A stretch of 19,812 nt of DNA from Caldisericaceae bacterium. Its GTDB lineage: Bacteria; Calditrichota; Calditrichia; Calditrichales; Calditrichaceae. Below are positions 8,096-16,349 of the stretch, one piece after another (positions within the stretch are counted from its first letter, which is position 1; the number at the start of each line of letters is the position of its first letter). A program made the position numbers and the translations under genes. The DNA is taken from contig JAGHBR010000407.1 in the NCBI GenBank assembly GCA_021160885.1, forward strand, positions 1-19,812, read 5' to 3'. The notes beneath the pieces were generated by a model that saw nothing but the letters and a program-made list of their open reading frames with translations, searched no databases and was not told the origin of the DNA.

Positions 8096-9031
8096 TTGAT
8101 AGACGTAAAAGGACTAACGCGTTACTACGGTGAAAAGCGGGCCATTTCGGATGTAACCTTTCATGTGAACAAAGGTGAAGTTCTGGGGCTATTGGGCCCG
8201 AACGCCGCAGGTAAAACGACCACCATGAGAATTTTAACCTGTTACATGCCTCCAACCAGTGGCAAGGCAACAGTTGGTGGTTACGACATTTTTGAACAAA
8301 GTCTGGAAGTGCGCAAAATTACCGGCTATCTGCCGGAAAACCCGCCGCTTTACACGGATATGACCGTTGAGGACTACTTGACCTTTGTAAGCAAAATTAA
8401 AGGTGTGCCGCGTGACAAGGTACAAAAAGAAGTGGACACCGTTGTAGAAAAAGCCAGCATCGGCGATGTGCGTAAACGCATCATTGGCAAACTCTCTAAA
8501 GGTTACAAGCAAAGAGTTGGGCTGGCGCAGAGTTTAATCAACAACCCGCAAATCGTTATTTTAGACGAACCCACCGTTGGTCTGGACCCAAAACAGATCA
8601 TTGAAATTCGTCAGCTGATTAAAAATTTGGGCGGCGACCACACGGTAATCCTTTCTTCTCACATTCTGCCGGAAATTGAACAGACCTGCGAACGCGTGGT
8701 GATTATTAATGAAGGCAAAGTGGTGGCTGAAGACACGGTGGAAAACTTAACCAATCGCATGCATGGTGTGCAACGCATTACACTGCAGGTTGAAGGTACG
8801 GAAGATGCCATCAAACAGGCTCTGCAGCCGATTAGTGAAATTCAGAAAATCGAATTGAACAGCAAAGGCAATGACATTCGGGAAGTGATTGTCGAAACGC
8901 CAAAAGATGTTCGTAAGGAACTGGCCAAAGCCATTGTCAACAATGGATTGGGATTGCTTGAACTTTCCACCGAACGTTTTACTCTGGAAGAAATTTTCCT
9001 GCACCTGACGACAAAAGAGGAGGTGGCCTGA
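8096..9031 (+). CDS. ABC transporter ATP-binding protein, GldA-like
   Basis: 311 residues. It starts at TTG 8096 with AAGGAGG eight bases upstream; the nearby ATG at 8089 is out of frame. Walker A is GPNAAGKTT (34-42). The Q-loop region reads GYLPEN, normal for this subfamily. The signature is LSKGYKQRVGLAQ (133-145), Walker B is VILDEPTVGLDP (154-165), and the switch His189 lies in SSHILPE. The C-terminal ~90 residues form the extra domain seen in CcmA/GldA-type exporters. It powers the permease encoded two bases downstream and the GldG-like subunit after it. In Bacteroidota such a transporter is tied to gliding motility; homologues are widespread in non-gliders, so I name no substrate. Confidence 0.93.
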   Translation: MIDVKGLTRYYGEKRAISDVTFHVNKGEVLGLLGPNAAGKTTTMRILTCYMPPTSGKATVGGYDIFEQSLEVRKITGYLPENPPLYTDMTVEDYLTFVSKIKGVPRDKVQKEVDTVVEKASIGDVRKRIIGKLSKGYKQRVGLAQSLINNPQIVILDEPTVGLDPKQIIEIRQLIKNLGGDHTVILSSHILPEIEQTCERVVIINEGKVVAEDTVENLTNRMHGVQRITLQVEGTEDAIKQALQPISEIQKIELNSKGNDIREVIVETPKDVRKELAKAIVNNGLGLLELSTERFTLEEIFLHLTTKEEVA

Positions 9032-9033
9032 AA

Positions 9034-9816
9034 ATGAGAGCAACATTAGCTATTTTTCAGAAAGAGTTTAAATCCTTTTTCTATTCACCGATTGCCTACG
9101 TTATTTTGGCCTTGTTTACGGCCTTAACCGGTGTGTTCTTCTATTTGTATTTGTCCAGCTTTGTGGAAGCTGCTTTTATGGACATGATTCGTTCACAGCA
9201 GTACCGCATGGCGCCACAAAAATTTAACGTGAACCTGATGCTGATTCGTCCCTATTTCTGGAACATTGCCTTGATTTCATTGTTTACTCTGCCAACCATT
9301 ACCATGCGTTTGTATTCCGAAGAAAAAAGACTGGGCACAGTGGAATTACTTTACACCACGCCGATTACGCCATTGCAAATTGTTTTAGGCAAATTTTTGG
9401 CGGGCGTGGCCTTTTACATTGTGCTGCTTATTCCAACCATGTTCTTTCAGGCCTTGCTTTTTATCTATGGCGATCCTGAATTTCTACCGGTGCTTTCCGG
9501 TTACATTGGTTTAATTCTGCTTGGTTCGGCTTTTATTTCGGTAGGGTTGTTCATTTCCACAACGACGGAAAACCAGATTATTGCGGCCATTGGCGGCTTT
9601 GGCATGTCGCTATTGCTTTGGGTGGTTGGCTGGGGCGCCAACTTTGTGGGGCCAACCTTAAAACCCATTTTAAATTACATCTCCATTATTAACCATTTTG
9701 AAGATTTTGCCCAGGGCGTGGTTGATTCCAGCCACCTGGCTTATTACGTACTGTTTGTGATTGTTGGTCTTTACTTTTCACTGAAAATGGTTGAATCGGT
9801 AAAATGGCGTGCCTGA
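9034..9816 (+). CDS. ABC transporter permease, GldF-like
   Basis: 260 residues with six predicted membrane segments. It begins IFQKEFKSFFYSPIAYVILA, which is characteristic of GldF-type permeases. An extracytoplasmic loop follows with motif MLIRPYFWNIALISLFTLPT. The conserved cytosolic element EEKRLGTVELLYTTPIT is the coupling segment of this ABC-2 permease family. The gene lies two bases after the ATPase stop, so its ribosome site (GAGGAGGTGG) sits inside the upstream gene. It forms the channel part of the transporter with the ATPase and the GldG-like subunit. Length and topology are normal; substrate unknown. Confidence 0.92.
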   Translation: MRATLAIFQKEFKSFFYSPIAYVILALFTALTGVFFYLYLSSFVEAAFMDMIRSQQYRMAPQKFNVNLMLIRPYFWNIALISLFTLPTITMRLYSEEKRLGTVELLYTTPITPLQIVLGKFLAGVAFYIVLLIPTMFFQALLFIYGDPEFLPVLSGYIGLILLGSAFISVGLFISTTTENQIIAAIGGFGMSLLLWVVGWGANFVGPTLKPILNYISIINHFEDFAQGVVDSSHLAYYVLFVIVGLYFSLKMVESVKWRA

Positions 9817-9864
9817 TGGTAGGCGATGGAACGTTGGTTTAAATAGAAATGGAGAGATAAAACG

Positions 9865-11373
9865 ATGAAAAAAATTGAAAATATATCTGGATTGGTAGGC
9901 ATTATTGCCTTGCTGGCTGCCCTGGTCTGGTATTCCATCAATCAGGTTTGGCAAATTTATCACTGGATTTTACTGGTGTTAGGCGTGCTTGGCCTGGGCT
10001 ATTTTATTTTTATGTTTTACCGAAACCGACAGCGGGAACTTTCCAAAAGGTCCATCAAGTATGGTTCTAATGTGACCGTGCAAGTAATTGTGGTGCTGGC
10101 CATTGTGTCCATGCTGGCTTTTATTTCTACACGCCATCATATTCGTTTTGATTGGACCAAAAACAAGCTGTACAGCCTTTCAGATCAGACCGAAAAGGTT
10201 TTGGAAAATCTGAACAAAGACGTCAAGTTGGTGGCCTTTTTCAAATCTTCTGAGCAAAAAAGGGCGCGAGATCTTCTGGATGAGTACAATTACCGCTCAT
10301 CGCATCTGACCTATGAATTTGTCGATCCGGATGAACGGCCGGAAATCGCCAAACAATATGGCATTCGCAAATATGGCACCATTGCGGTAGAATGCGGACT
10401 GAAAAAAGAACTGGTTGAAAAATTAGAAGAAGGTGAGTTAACTAATGCCATCATCAAAGTTACGCGGGACGAAGAAAAAATCGTTTACTTTTTAACAGGG
10501 CACGGGGAACGGTCTATTAATGATGAATCGGCCGAGGGCTATTCCAACGCGGTAGAAGCCATTAAAAAAGAAAATTATCTGGTGCGCGAATTAAATCTGG
10601 CACGCCGTAAAAATGTGCCGGATAGCTGCACAGTACTGGCTATTGTAGGTCCTAAGACCAACTTTTTGCCAGGCGAGCTGGACAGCATTAAAAATTACGT
10701 GGACAACGGCGGAAAACTGTTACTGATGGTGGATCCCGAACATCCGTCTGATATTGCGCAGTTTGCCGCACAGTACCATGTACAAATCGGTAACGATATG
10801 GTGATTGATGTAAGCGGTGTGGGCCAGCTTTTTGGCGCAGGGCCTGGCATGCCGCTGGTGACCACTTATGATAAAAATCATTCGATTACCAAAGAGTTTA
10901 ACATCATGACTTTTTACCCTCTGGCCTGTTCGGTTACGCCGATGGAGAATAAAGGCGGCTACACCATAACCGAATTGTTAAAAACTTCAGGCAACAGCTG
11001 GGCGGATGTGGATTACCAGAGCGGCAAGGTTTCATTTGATCCGGAAAAGGATAAAAAAGGCCCCGTTACCCTGGCTGTGGCCGTTGAAAAATCAACCAGT
11101 AAACCGAAAGTTTCACTGGTTATTTTTGGCGATTCCGATTTCGCTAAAAACGGCTTCTTTAAAAATCAAGGTAACATGAATCTGTTCATGAACACCATTA
11201 ATTACTTAGCCGAAGAAGAAGACCTGATTTCCATTCGGCCCAAGGAAATCGATGACAGCCGTCTGTCCATGACGCAGGCCGATGTGAAAGGTCTGTTCTA
11301 TTTGGTTGTCATTGCCATTCCATTGCTGGTGATTATTATAGGTGTGGTGATCTTTATTCGTCGTAATCGGTAG
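9865..11373 (+). CDS. GldG-like ABC transporter auxiliary membrane protein
   Basis: 502 residues. Two N-terminal membrane helices (about 8-28 and 33-52) precede a third (about 70-87), then the family motif IRFDWTKNKLYSLSDQT (93-109), conserved in GldG/ABC_transp_aux proteins. A large extracytoplasmic region follows with YFLTGHGERS (208-217) and KLLLMVDPEHP. It closes with a C-terminal helix (about 475-497) and a basic tail RRNR. GldG proteins work with GldF as the membrane part of the exporter; the soluble region has a GATase-like fold in related proteins. In some genomes the first two helices are absent or belong to the permease. The start has GGAGAG upstream. A strong terminator lies three bases after the stop. 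Confidence 0.88.
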   Translation: MKKIENISGLVGIIALLAALVWYSINQVWQIYHWILLVLGVLGLGYFIFMFYRNRQRELSKRSIKYGSNVTVQVIVVLAIVSMLAFISTRHHIRFDWTKNKLYSLSDQTEKVLENLNKDVKLVAFFKSSEQKRARDLLDEYNYRSSHLTYEFVDPDERPEIAKQYGIRKYGTIAVECGLKKELVEKLEEGELTNAIIKVTRDEEKIVYFLTGHGERSINDESAEGYSNAVEAIKKENYLVRELNLARRKNVPDSCTVLAIVGPKTNFLPGELDSIKNYVDNGGKLLLMVDPEHPSDIAQFAAQYHVQIGNDMVIDVSGVGQLFGAGPGMPLVTTYDKNHSITKEFNIMTFYPLACSVTPMENKGGYTITELLKTSGNSWADVDYQSGKVSFDPEKDKKGPVTLAVAVEKSTSKPKVSLVIFGDSDFAKNGFFKNQGNMNLFMNTINYLAEEEDLISIRPKEIDDSRLSMTQADVKGLFYLVVIAIPLLVIIIGVVIFIRRNR

Positions 11374-11375
11374 TT

Positions 11376-11410
11376 AAAAATCAGGAAGGAGAATTGCCTT
11401 CCTGATTTTT
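11376..11410 (+). terminator. Rho-independent terminator after the GldG-like gene
   Basis: A perfect 14-bp stem (11376-11389 with 11397-11410) closes a 7-base loop. The right arm ends in TTTTT, and the left arm begins with AAAAA, so the hairpin could also work in reverse. It sits three bases after the GldG-like stop and 46 bases before the DUF4340 start, so it probably ends or attenuates the moxR-to-gldG transcript. Confidence 0.85.
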
Positions 11411-11456
11411 CTTAATCCTGTGGAGCAAGTGCTAAAAAAGAGGAGACGGTGCTAAA

Positions 11457-12845
11457 ATGCGCAATACGATTATTCTGGCAGTGATCGCTATTGCCCTGGC
11501 CGCCTATGTGTATTTTGTGGAAATTAAGGGCGGCGAGCAGAAGGCAAAAGAAAAAGAAATTGCCGGCAAACTGTTTAATTTCAAAAAAGACAGCATTGAT
11601 CACATCATCATTAAAAAGAATGGGCAGACCTTTGAGTTTGTCAAAAAAGAAGACGCCTGGCAAATTGTTCAACCCATTCAAACGCTGGCTGATGAATCGC
11701 CAATCAATTCCGTGTTGTACAGTTTGAGTAATACCAAAAAGATTCGCTCCTTTAGTGCCAGTGGTAAAAATCTGGCAACGTACGGACTTGGCGATCAGAG
11801 CATCAAAGTGCAGTTTTCCGGAAAGGGAGTGCCGGAACAGTGGATCAAAATAGGCGACCGCACGCCTGTGGGCGGCAACGTGTTCGTCTCCAGTGATGAT
11901 TCTACGGTGGTTATTGTGGCCTCTTCCATTAAAAGCGCCATGGACAAATCGTTGTTCGACTGGCGTGACAAAAAAGCCATTCATTTCAAGAAAGATCAGG
12001 TTAAAGAATTCACGCTTAAAAATCCGCATGGCAAGTTCCATTTTGTTAAAGACGGAAATAACTGGCGCTTAACCAAGCCCATTGAAACGCGCGGCGACAA
12101 TAGTAATATTAACGCAGTCTTAAATAAATTGGAATATGGCCGTATTAAAGCAGTGGCAGCCGAAACTCCTAAGAATCTGGCCAAATATGGTTTGTCCGCG
12201 CCAGCCTATCGGATTGAATTGTTTTCAGGCCTGGAAAAGGCCAGATCCGGCGTTTCCTTCTCAAGGCTAAAAGGCAACAAAGCCTATGGTAAGGATGACG
12301 CTCGTCCCCATATTTTTGAAGTCGATTCTTTTTTTGTTAAGCCTTTTAAAAAGAAATTGTACGATTTTCGTGACAAATACATCGCCAAATTCAACCGTAA
12401 TGAAGCGCAGCGTATTAAATTGCTTTACAATAGCGAGTTGATGATTTTTGAAAAGGACAGTTCCAATAACTGGCTGCTTTCTACCGGAGAAAAAGCCAAA
12501 AACTACAAAATTTCTAATTTAATCTCTAATCTGAACAACCTGAAAGCACAGCAGTTTGTTGATGACCATCCCCGCAATCTGAAAAAGTACGGTCTGGAAC
12601 CACCACGGGGCATGGTCGAGGTTTACAATGATAAGGATGAAAAGATTCTTGTATTGCTGGTTGGTAGGGACAAAAATGATGATTACTTTTACGCTCAGGT
12701 TCCGGAACTGAAAGCGGTGGTGACGTTTAAAAAGGCAGATCTGGAGAAGATTTTTCCTAAAAAAGAAGATCTGATCGAGAAACCGAAAACGGAGAAATCT
12801 GAGGAAACAGAGAAGAGCAAAGGAGAAGAGAAAGCAGACCAATAA
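11457..12845 (+). CDS. DUF4340 membrane-anchored protein with three internal repeats
   Basis: 462 residues. An N-terminal helix (about 4-20) anchors or exports the protein; the rest is beta-rich and likely periplasmic. Three repeats of about 130 residues can be aligned by eye (about 40-170, 176-305 and 309-435). Each holds a Trp segment in the first third (DAWQIVQPIQ; NNWRLTKPIE; NNWLLSTGEK), a Lys/Asn-Leu-x-x-Tyr-Gly-Leu motif (YGL at 109, 244 and 378), and a closing Phe-Arg/Trp-Arg-Asp-Lys segment in the first two. DUF4340 genes often lie next to gldFG-like ABC genes, so it is probably an accessory part of that exporter despite the terminator between them. The C-terminal ~22 residues are a Lys/Glu-rich tail. 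An AGGAG sits 11 bases before the ATG. Confidence 0.85.
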   Translation: MRNTIILAVIAIALAAYVYFVEIKGGEQKAKEKEIAGKLFNFKKDSIDHIIIKKNGQTFEFVKKEDAWQIVQPIQTLADESPINSVLYSLSNTKKIRSFSASGKNLATYGLGDQSIKVQFSGKGVPEQWIKIGDRTPVGGNVFVSSDDSTVVIVASSIKSAMDKSLFDWRDKKAIHFKKDQVKEFTLKNPHGKFHFVKDGNNWRLTKPIETRGDNSNINAVLNKLEYGRIKAVAAETPKNLAKYGLSAPAYRIELFSGLEKARSGVSFSRLKGNKAYGKDDARPHIFEVDSFFVKPFKKKLYDFRDKYIAKFNRNEAQRIKLLYNSELMIFEKDSSNNWLLSTGEKAKNYKISNLISNLNNLKAQQFVDDHPRNLKKYGLEPPRGMVEVYNDKDEKILVLLVGRDKNDDYFYAQVPELKAVVTFKKADLEKIFPKKEDLIEKPKTEKSEETEKSKGEEKADQ

Positions 12846-12943
12846 AATGGCAGCTGAAAAGGAAGGCACGGAGTGAACAAAGAAAAATAGTTGCTTTAAG
12901 AGAGAGTGTTAACTATTAATTAAAAAACAAACCTCCCTGTTTT

Positions 12944-12968
12944 CCCCTCTCTTGTAAAAAGAGAGGGG
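12944..12968. repeat. Hairpin in the DUF4340-BatA gap
   Basis: A 10-bp perfect stem CCCCTCTCTT/AAGAGAGGGG closes the 5-base loop GTAAA. The flanks extend pairing (TTT before, GAAAA after) apart from one extra G. It lacks a T-run on either strand, so it is not a standard terminator. It may be a dispersed palindromic repeat or a 3' mRNA stabiliser. The rest of the 262-base gap (12846-13107) is AT-rich; it must contain the batA promoter if that gene is transcribed separately, but I cannot assign one. Confidence 0.5.
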
Positions 12969-13107
12969 GAAAATTACATCGCTAGTACAAAATTTAGCCA
13001 TTTTAAGGGAGCTGATTAAACTAAAATTGAAATGTTAAAATAAGTCAGAATTTGTAGGAGTTTCTGATTTTAAAAAATTTTTGAGCATTTAAAAAAACAG
13101 GTAATAC

Positions 13108-14103
13108 ATGTTTCGATTTGCAGATCCGGCATACTTAATACTTTTACTGATTGTACCCGGCATGGTTTGGTGGTACTGGCGCGGACGCAGCCGGGCGTCG
13201 GCTAAAATCATTTATTCGGACATTCGTCTTTTAAAGAATGTGAAGCCCAGCTTAAAACAGCGTCTGCGTCCTGCGCTTTTTGTGCTGCGCTTGCTGGCTG
13301 TTACGTTAATCATTTTAGCGCTGGCCAGGCCGCAATCCAGCCACAAGGAAGAAGAGATTACCACCGAGGGCATCGACATCGTGCTGACCATGGACGTTTC
13401 GACCAGTATGCTGGCCGAGGATTTTAGACCCAAAAACCGCATTGAAGCGGCCAAAATGGTGGCCAAAGAGTTCATCGAAGGCCGTAAAAACGACCGTATT
13501 GGCCTGGTGGTCTTCGCCGGTGAGAGTTTTACACAATGTCCTTTAACACTGGATTACGGTGTGCTTTATCATATTTTGGACAACATGAAAGTGGCCGACC
13601 GGGAGTGGGATGGTACGGCTATTGGCATGGGGCTGGCTACCGCCATCAACCGTTTAAAGGACAGCAAAGCTAAAAGTAAAGTCATTATCTTGTTAACCGA
13701 CGGTCGCAATAACCGCGGCCAGATTGATCCCATTACGGCTGCCCGCATGGCCAAAGCGATGGGCATTCGGGTGTACACCATAGGCACGGGCACCCGCGGC
13801 ACGGCCATGTACCCGGTGGATGATCCCATCTGGGGCCGGCGCTATGTGCCAATGCGCGTGGACATTGACGAAGACTTGCTGAAGCAGGTAGCCAGCATTA
13901 CCGGTGGAAAATATTTCAGAGCAACCGATACCGAAAAGTTGCGCCAGATTTACAAAGAAATCGGCGAAATGGAGAAAACGAAAATCGAGGTTAAAGAGTA
14001 CACCCGTTACGAAGAATTTTTTGTTTACTTTTTAAGTTTCGGTGTGCTATTGTTGGTAATCGAATTGGCGCTAGGGAATACCTATTTTAAAACAATTCCT
14101 TAA
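13108..14103 (+). CDS. batA: BatA, VWA-domain membrane protein
   Basis: 331 residues. Two N-terminal membrane helices (about 8-24 and 55-73) end in LARPQSSH. A VWA domain follows and a C-terminal helix lies at about 307-323. The MIDAS motif is intact: Asp96-x-Ser98-x-Ser100 (TMDVSTSMLAEDF), Thr170 (DGTAIG) and Asp198 (LLTDGR). PLTLDYG (145-151) is typical of BatA/BatB. The protein is presumed to bind partners in a metal-dependent way and to be handled by MoxR. Bat genes were first linked to aerotolerance in Bacteroides and to envelope fitness in spirochaetes. The ribosome site is weak (AGG eight bases upstream). BatB follows after 84 bases and is a clear paralogue. Confidence 0.93.
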   Translation: MFRFADPAYLILLLIVPGMVWWYWRGRSRASAKIIYSDIRLLKNVKPSLKQRLRPALFVLRLLAVTLIILALARPQSSHKEEEITTEGIDIVLTMDVSTSMLAEDFRPKNRIEAAKMVAKEFIEGRKNDRIGLVVFAGESFTQCPLTLDYGVLYHILDNMKVADREWDGTAIGMGLATAINRLKDSKAKSKVIILLTDGRNNRGQIDPITAARMAKAMGIRVYTIGTGTRGTAMYPVDDPIWGRRYVPMRVDIDEDLLKQVASITGGKYFRATDTEKLRQIYKEIGEMEKTKIEVKEYTRYEEFFVYFLSFGVLLLVIELALGNTYFKTIP

Positions 14104-14187
14104 ATCAGCGTTTGAAGAATGATTCTCCGGAAGCGTTAAGGGGCTTAATAAAAATAAGCGAAAGCGAAGAAAACTCTAAAGGAGCAA

Positions 14188-15225
14188 ATGGAAGTTCTTA
14201 AATTTAGATATCCGATATTTTTACATGGCTTATGGGGCGTTTTGCTGCTGATTGTCTTTTTTGTGCTGATTTACCGACACAAAGAGGCCTTATTACAGCG
14301 TTTTGGACATATTGCTATTTTAAAACGCATTATGCCTGGCTACAGTCGTTCACGACAAATCTGGAAAAGTGTGTTTTTCATTCTGAGTTACCTTTGTTTT
14401 GTTATTGCGCTGGCCGACCCGCAAATTGGTACAAAGTTAGAAGAAGTAAAGCGGGAAGGTGTTGATATTATTGTTGCCCTGGATGTTTCCAACAGTATGC
14501 TGGCTGAGGATATTAAGCCCAATCGTCTGGAAAAAGCCAAACACGAGCTGGACAATTTTATTGACCTTTTGCAGGGCGACCGCATTGGCTTAATCGCCTT
14601 TGCCGGCATGGCCCATCTGGTTTGTCCTTTAACACTGGATTACGGCGCGGCTAAACTCTTTTTACAGATGATGGAGCCTGATTTGATTCCGGTGCAGGGA
14701 ACCGCATTGGAAGATGCCATTCGTACAGCCATTAAATCTTTTAATCAAAAAGAGCGGAAGCACAAGGTTTTGATTTTAATTACTGATGGCGAAAGCAACG
14801 AAGGTGAGCCTGAAAAAGCGGCAGAAGATGCAGCTAAAGAAGGAATTATTATTTACACCATAGGTATTGGTTCGCTGCAGGGCGTACCCATTCCGGTTTA
14901 TGATCAGTATGGTCGGTCCATGGGATTTAAGAAAGATCGCAATGGCAATGTGGTGACTACCCGGCTGGACGTTAAAACCTTGCAAAAGATTGCCTTTATT
15001 ACCAATGGTAAGTATTACATTGCCTCCAGCGGGCAGGCCGAGTTGCGCAAAATTTACGATGAAATTCGAAAAATGGAAAAAAAGGAACTTAGCGCCCATA
15101 AATTCGCTCAATATGAAGACCGTTACCAGATCTTTCTGGTACTTGGTTTAATCTTTTTAATGTTGGAATTCTTTTTACCGGTACGAACTAAAGTAAGGTC
15201 GCAATATGCGTTGGCTGATTATTAG
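14188..15225 (+). CDS. batB: BatB, VWA-domain membrane protein
   Basis: 345 residues, a paralogue of BatA with the same topology: helices at about 15-29 and 59-77, a VWA domain, and a closing helix at about 315-333. The MIDAS is complete with Asp99-x-Ser101-x-Ser103 (LDVSNSMLAEDI), Thr172 (QGTALED) and Asp200 (LITDGES). It shares PLTLDYG with BatA. The segment GVPIPVYDQYG and a Lys-rich FKKDRNGNVV loop are typical of BatB. An AAGGAG site six bases before the ATG supports the start. The 3' end overlaps the next gene by 20 bases, so the two are probably translationally coupled. BatA and BatB are likely to form a complex. Confidence 0.94.
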   Translation: MEVLKFRYPIFLHGLWGVLLLIVFFVLIYRHKEALLQRFGHIAILKRIMPGYSRSRQIWKSVFFILSYLCFVIALADPQIGTKLEEVKREGVDIIVALDVSNSMLAEDIKPNRLEKAKHELDNFIDLLQGDRIGLIAFAGMAHLVCPLTLDYGAAKLFLQMMEPDLIPVQGTALEDAIRTAIKSFNQKERKHKVLILITDGESNEGEPEKAAEDAAKEGIIIYTIGIGSLQGVPIPVYDQYGRSMGFKKDRNGNVVTTRLDVKTLQKIAFITNGKYYIASSGQAELRKIYDEIRKMEKKELSAHKFAQYEDRYQIFLVLGLIFLMLEFFLPVRTKVRSQYALADY

Positions 15226-15862
15226 TTTGCTGGCCTTTGGTCTGTTTCAAGGGGCCATGGCAGACAGTATTCGCAGTAAAATCAACAAAGGCAATGAATA
15301 TTTTAAACAGGGAAAGTATGAACAGGCCCTGGCTCAGTACCAGGATGCCCTGTTAGATGATCCGCTCAATGAAATTGCCATTTTTAACAAAGGCAACGCT
15401 TTTTACAAATTAAAAAAATACAAGGAAGCCATCGACGCGTACCAAAAAGTGGTCGGTAGTGAAAATCTTGACTTAAGCGCCAAAGCTTTCTACAATATTG
15501 GTAATTGTTATTTTCAGCAGAATAAATTGAAGGAGAGCATCGAAGCTTACAAAAAGGCACTGGAGCTCAAACCGGATGATTATCAGGCTAAATACAACCT
15601 GGAACTGGCCCGGGCCAAATTAAAGGAAATGGCTGATAAGCAGCAACAGCAGCCAAATCAACAGAACAAAAACATCGAACCTTCGGAGTTTGCCAAAAAA
15701 TTGAAAGAACAGGCGGAAAAACTGGTCGATCAACGCAGGTACAATGACGCTTACCAGTTGATGATGGACGGGCTTAAAAAAGACAAAACCGTAGCAGCTT
15801 TCCGAAATTTTATTCAGCGTATTAAAGATGTGGTAGATATTTTAGGTTCACAGGAAACATGA
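15206..15862 (+). CDS. BatC-like TPR periplasmic protein
   Basis: 218 residues. A signal peptide ends at AMA (residue 19). Three TPR units follow (about 22-55, 56-90 and 93-126; KGNEYFKQGKYEQALAQYQ, KGNAFYKLKKYKEAIDAYQ, YNIGNCYFQQNKLKESIEAY). After them comes a Gln-rich linker (145-156) and a helical C-terminal region of about 60 residues that I do not recognise elsewhere. In other Bat operons this slot holds BatC, with TPRs, a Q-rich linker and a conserved C-terminal KDW tail. Here the TPRs are present but that tail lies in the next gene, so BatC function is probably shared by the two. The gene begins inside batB and ends with an ATGA overlap. Confidence 0.82.
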   Translation: MRWLIISLLAFGLFQGAMADSIRSKINKGNEYFKQGKYEQALAQYQDALLDDPLNEIAIFNKGNAFYKLKKYKEAIDAYQKVVGSENLDLSAKAFYNIGNCYFQQNKLKESIEAYKKALELKPDDYQAKYNLELARAKLKEMADKQQQQPNQQNKNIEPSEFAKKLKEQAEKLVDQRRYNDAYQLMMDGLKKDKTVAAFRNFIQRIKDVVDILGSQET

Positions 15863-16344
15863 AAAAAATCGGCATTGTTTTCGTATTTGTGGTTTTTCTT
15901 TTTACCAGTGGTTATTCGCAGAATGCCATGGAATATTTTCATCTGGGCGCTAATTTGTACGTGCGTGGCCAGCTGGAGCAGGCTTTGCAGGCCGTGGATC
16001 AGGGCTTGCAGCAGTTTCCGGATGATCCCTATTTAAAAGCTTTAAAAGAGAAACTGGAACAAAAGAAAAAACAACAACAGCAACAACAGCAGCAGCAACA
16101 AAATCAACAGCAAAAACAAAAAGATCAGCAAAAGCAGCAGCAACAGCAACAAAAAGCCAACGAGGGCAAGCAAGAGAAAAAGGACAAGCAGCAACAGCAG
16201 CAGGCCAAAGCGGACAAGAAAAAAGAGATGACCAAAGAAGAGGCCGAGCGTATTTTACGCGCCCTGAAAGAAGAAAACAAAAAATTTAAAAAGGAACACA
16301 TGCGTGTGCCTGCAGGTAGAAAACAGGTAGAAAAAGACTGGTAA
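15859..16344 (+). CDS. batC: BatC-type protein with Q-rich linker and conserved KDW tail
   Basis: 161 residues. The signal peptide ends near SGYS (residue 20). One to two TPR helices occupy about 22-65 (AMEYFHLGANLYVRGQLEQAL). A low-complexity Gln/Lys linker runs from about 69 to 121, with ten Gln in a row at 72-81, encoded by mixed CAA/CAG codons. The C-terminus reads MTKEEAERILRALKEE and ends GRKQVEKDW, which is the signature end of BatC proteins. It overlaps the preceding gene by ATGA, and BatD begins five bases after its stop. The linker is likely flexible and periplasmic. I assign batC here on the tail, with the reservation that the upstream TPR protein may be the other half. Confidence 0.8.
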   Translation: MKKIGIVFVFVVFLFTSGYSQNAMEYFHLGANLYVRGQLEQALQAVDQGLQQFPDDPYLKALKEKLEQKKKQQQQQQQQQQNQQQKQKDQQKQQQQQQKANEGKQEKKDKQQQQQAKADKKKEMTKEEAERILRALKEENKKFKKEHMRVPAGRKQVEKDW

Positions 16345-16349
16345 ATTGA

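Noticed and set aside
11412..12041. 209-residue minus-strand frame
   Set aside because: It is antisense to the DUF4340 gene, and its C-terminal partner frames change repeatedly; no ribosome site or family motif.
12944..12968. Hairpin after the DUF4340 gene as a Rho-independent terminator
   Set aside because: The stem is good, but no T-run follows on either strand, so it is listed as a repeat only.
16065..16205. Repetitive CAA/CAG stretch as a possible CRISPR or tandem-repeat locus
   Set aside because: It has no spacer structure and reads through as a Gln/Lys linker within a BatC-like gene.
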